Positions 62,857 through 64,000 of a stretch of DNA of 64,000 bases are shown piece after piece. The DNA is from Candidatus Limnocylindria bacterium (lineage in GTDB: Bacteria; Chloroflexota; Limnocylindria; P2-11E). The stretch covers positions 1-64,000 of the forward strand of contig DATDEH010000005.1 of the NCBI GenBank assembly GCA_036523395.1, written 5' to 3'. The translations under genes and the position numbers were made by a program. The notes below the pieces were generated by a model, which was given only the letters and a program-made list of their open reading frames with translations, was not told where the DNA came from and made no database searches. The number at the start of each line of letters is the position of its first letter. The stretch's first letter is position 1.

Positions 62857-63609
62857 CTATTCCGCCGAATGGAAGATGAGATCGAGCCCCGCGACGGAGA
62901 TCCGATCGCCGTCGTTGAGCACGACCTCGGCGACGCGGCGGCCGTTCACGTACGTCCCGTTCGTGCTCTGCAGGTCGTACAGGGTGTACCGACCGAGGCG
63001 GAGTCGGATCTCGGCGTGCTTGCGCGACACGCGCGTGTCGTCGAGGACGACGTCGTTCTGCTGATCGCGGCCGATCAGCAGAGGCTCGGGCCCGAGCTGG
63101 ACCGACGAACGCTCGCCATCCTTCAGCTCGATGCTGGCCTTCGGCGCGCGCGGCTTCTCGCGAAGGAGCTTCTCGCGGTCGAGGACCATCGTGTGACCCG
63201 ACTCGACGGCGCCGAGAGACTTGGGGTCGGCCTCGACCTCGTCACCCGATGCGTCGACGAGCGCACACGACACGCGGATGTCACCGGGCGCGACGTCGTC
63301 GTCGCGCTCGATCTCCACCGACGGGAAGTCGAGCAGCGTGAAGTTGCGCTCGCGCGACGCCGACAGCACCGCCTCGGCCAGATCGCGCTCGAGGCTGCGG
63401 CGGTACTGCTCGAACTGGGCGAAGTCGGTCGCCGACAGCGACACGACGTACGAGTTCGGGACGAAGGTCTTGGAGAGCGAAATGGTCTGGTGCGCCTCCA
63501 TCGCGCGGATGAGGCGCTTGGCGATCTGGACGGGCTGGAGCTTCGCGCCGAAGATGCGCGCGCTCCATCCCTCGATCATCCGGCTCACAAAGGATTCAAG
63601 CCGTTCCAT
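62857..63609 (-). CDS. FhaA-like protein (DUF3662 plus FHA)
   Basis: A 250-residue cytosolic protein. The N-terminal DUF3662 unit (MERLESFVSRMIEGWSARIF at its start; ISLSKTFVPNSYVVSLS) precedes a C-terminal FHA domain with LLIGRDQQNDVVLDDTRVSRKHAEI and STNGTYVNG. FhaA of mycobacteria binds phosphorylated MviN and serine/threonine kinases. The gene overlaps the BrkB-like gene by 14 bases and starts with ATG. Confidence 0.93.
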   Translation of the reverse strand: MERLESFVSRMIEGWSARIFGAKLQPVQIAKRLIRAMEAHQTISLSKTFVPNSYVVSLSATDFAQFEQYRRSLERDLAEAVLSASRERNFTLLDFPSVEIERDDDVAPGDIRVSCALVDASGDEVEADPKSLGAVESGHTMVLDREKLLREKPRAPKASIELKDGERSSVQLGPEPLLIGRDQQNDVVLDDTRVSRKHAEIRLRLGRYTLYDLQSTNGTYVNGRRVAEVVLNDGDRISVAGLDLIFHSAE

Positions 63610-64000
63610 GCTCAGCCCTCTTCAGCTTTATCACTTCCGCACCGACGAGGATGATCACGGCGGTCACGTAGATCCAGGTGAGCATGACCGCGGCGAAGGC
63701 GATCGGTCCGTACACAGTGAAGATACCGAGACTGCGCGCGACGGAACCGAACGCGATCTTCGCAAGCTCCCACAGCATGGCGGATACCAGCGCGGCCATG
63801 CGCGCCGTGCCCGCTCGCACCCGCACGCGCGGGATGTATTGGTAGACGAGATAGAAGGGGATGTAGCCAACGACAAAGCCCAGGAGTGGCGAGAGCGGAC
63901 TCGCGACAAGGGAGATCACCAATGAGATGACGCCGAGGACGACGAGCGCGCCGGCGAACGCAAAGGCGTCAACGTGACCCCGGACGAACCCGCGCTTGCG
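63596..64000 (-). CDS. YihY/BrkB-family membrane protein, N-terminal part outside window
   Basis: The last 134 residues of a polytopic inner-membrane protein; the frame remains open to the window end. Helical segments (SPLLGFVVGYIPFYLVYQYIP, MLWELAKIAFGSVARSLGIF, FAAVMLTWIYVTAVIILVGAE) and the GPIAFAAVMLTWIY motif match the conserved C-terminal core of YihY/BrkB proteins, whose function is not settled. It overlaps FhaA by 14 bases. Confidence 0.85.
   Translation of the reverse strand, partial: RKRGFVRGHVDAFAFAGALVVLGVISLVISLVASPLSPLLGFVVGYIPFYLVYQYIPRVRVRAGTARMAALVSAMLWELAKIAFGSVARSLGIFTVYGPIAFAAVMLTWIYVTAVIILVGAEVIKLKRAEHGTA

Overview
The window is about 66-67% GC and almost entirely coding. 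Genes sit in long same-strand runs whose stops and starts overlap by 1-4 bases (GTGA, ATGA, TGATG). GTG and TTG starts are common. The gene mix suggests a free-living heterotroph of the Chloroflexota or a near relative (for example a Limnocylindria- or Dormibacterota-like lineage): split B12 mutases, GlmL/MutL-like proteins, a selenocysteine formate dehydrogenase with an NrfD-type membrane subunit, and a DUF3662/FHA-RodA-PBP cell-wall cluster. This placement is inference from gene content. No rRNA, tRNA, CRISPR array, prophage or insertion sequence is visible.

Region 1 (1-17051, minus). A carboxylase set (biotin carboxylase, carrier protein, propionyl-type carboxyltransferase), a bona fide methylmalonyl-CoA mutase large subunit and methylmalonyl-CoA epimerase together make a propionyl-CoA to succinyl-CoA route. 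They share a run with a penicillin-acylase-family enzyme, a carboxypeptidase-regulatory-like lipoprotein, a C26 amidase and a GlmL/MutL-like plus unknown-protein pair. The tRNA t6A genes tsaE-tsaB-rimI-tsaD follow, then an SCP2-like protein and the start of a Na+/H+ antiporter.

Region 2 (17170-27152). An AAA+ ATPase, then a formate dehydrogenase operon (Sec-containing alpha subunit, FdhE, four-cluster ferredoxin subunit, NrfD) behind a near-leaderless promoter. Two small plus-strand genes follow, then a 44-residue lipoprotein-like ORF, DoxX and FdhD.

Region 3 (27168-42361, minus). A roughly 15 kb acyl-CoA catabolic run starts at a MerR-type regulator with a palindromic operator candidate. 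It encodes thiolase, three acyl-CoA dehydrogenases, ETF alpha and beta, an ETF:quinone-type Fe-S oxidoreductase, a 39-residue membrane peptide, a second mutase large subunit with the isobutyryl-CoA-mutase active-site signature, a four-domain DinB-like protein, a B12-binding subunit and the MeaB GTPase. Dehydrogenase electrons would pass through ETF to the FadF-like membrane protein and the quinone pool, while the mutase, B12 subunit and MeaB rearrange branched acyl-CoAs.

Region 4 (42389-55047). Mixed short operons: an amidohydrolase, an HD protein, a sigma-28-like factor, a zincin, a kinase-like phosphotransferase, ribulose-phosphate epimerase with an apparent ATT start, a class V aminotransferase with phosphoglycerate dehydrogenase (serine synthesis), a glycosyltransferase, a frameshifted luciferase-like oxidoreductase, a nucleotidyltransferase, an epimerase and a YbaK deacylase. 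A long foldback element lies at the end.

Region 5 (55058-64000, minus). A cell-envelope operon: BrkB-like protein (cut by the window end), FhaA, FhaB, RodA/FtsW, class B PBP, MoxR, DUF58 and a TgpA-like transglutaminase.
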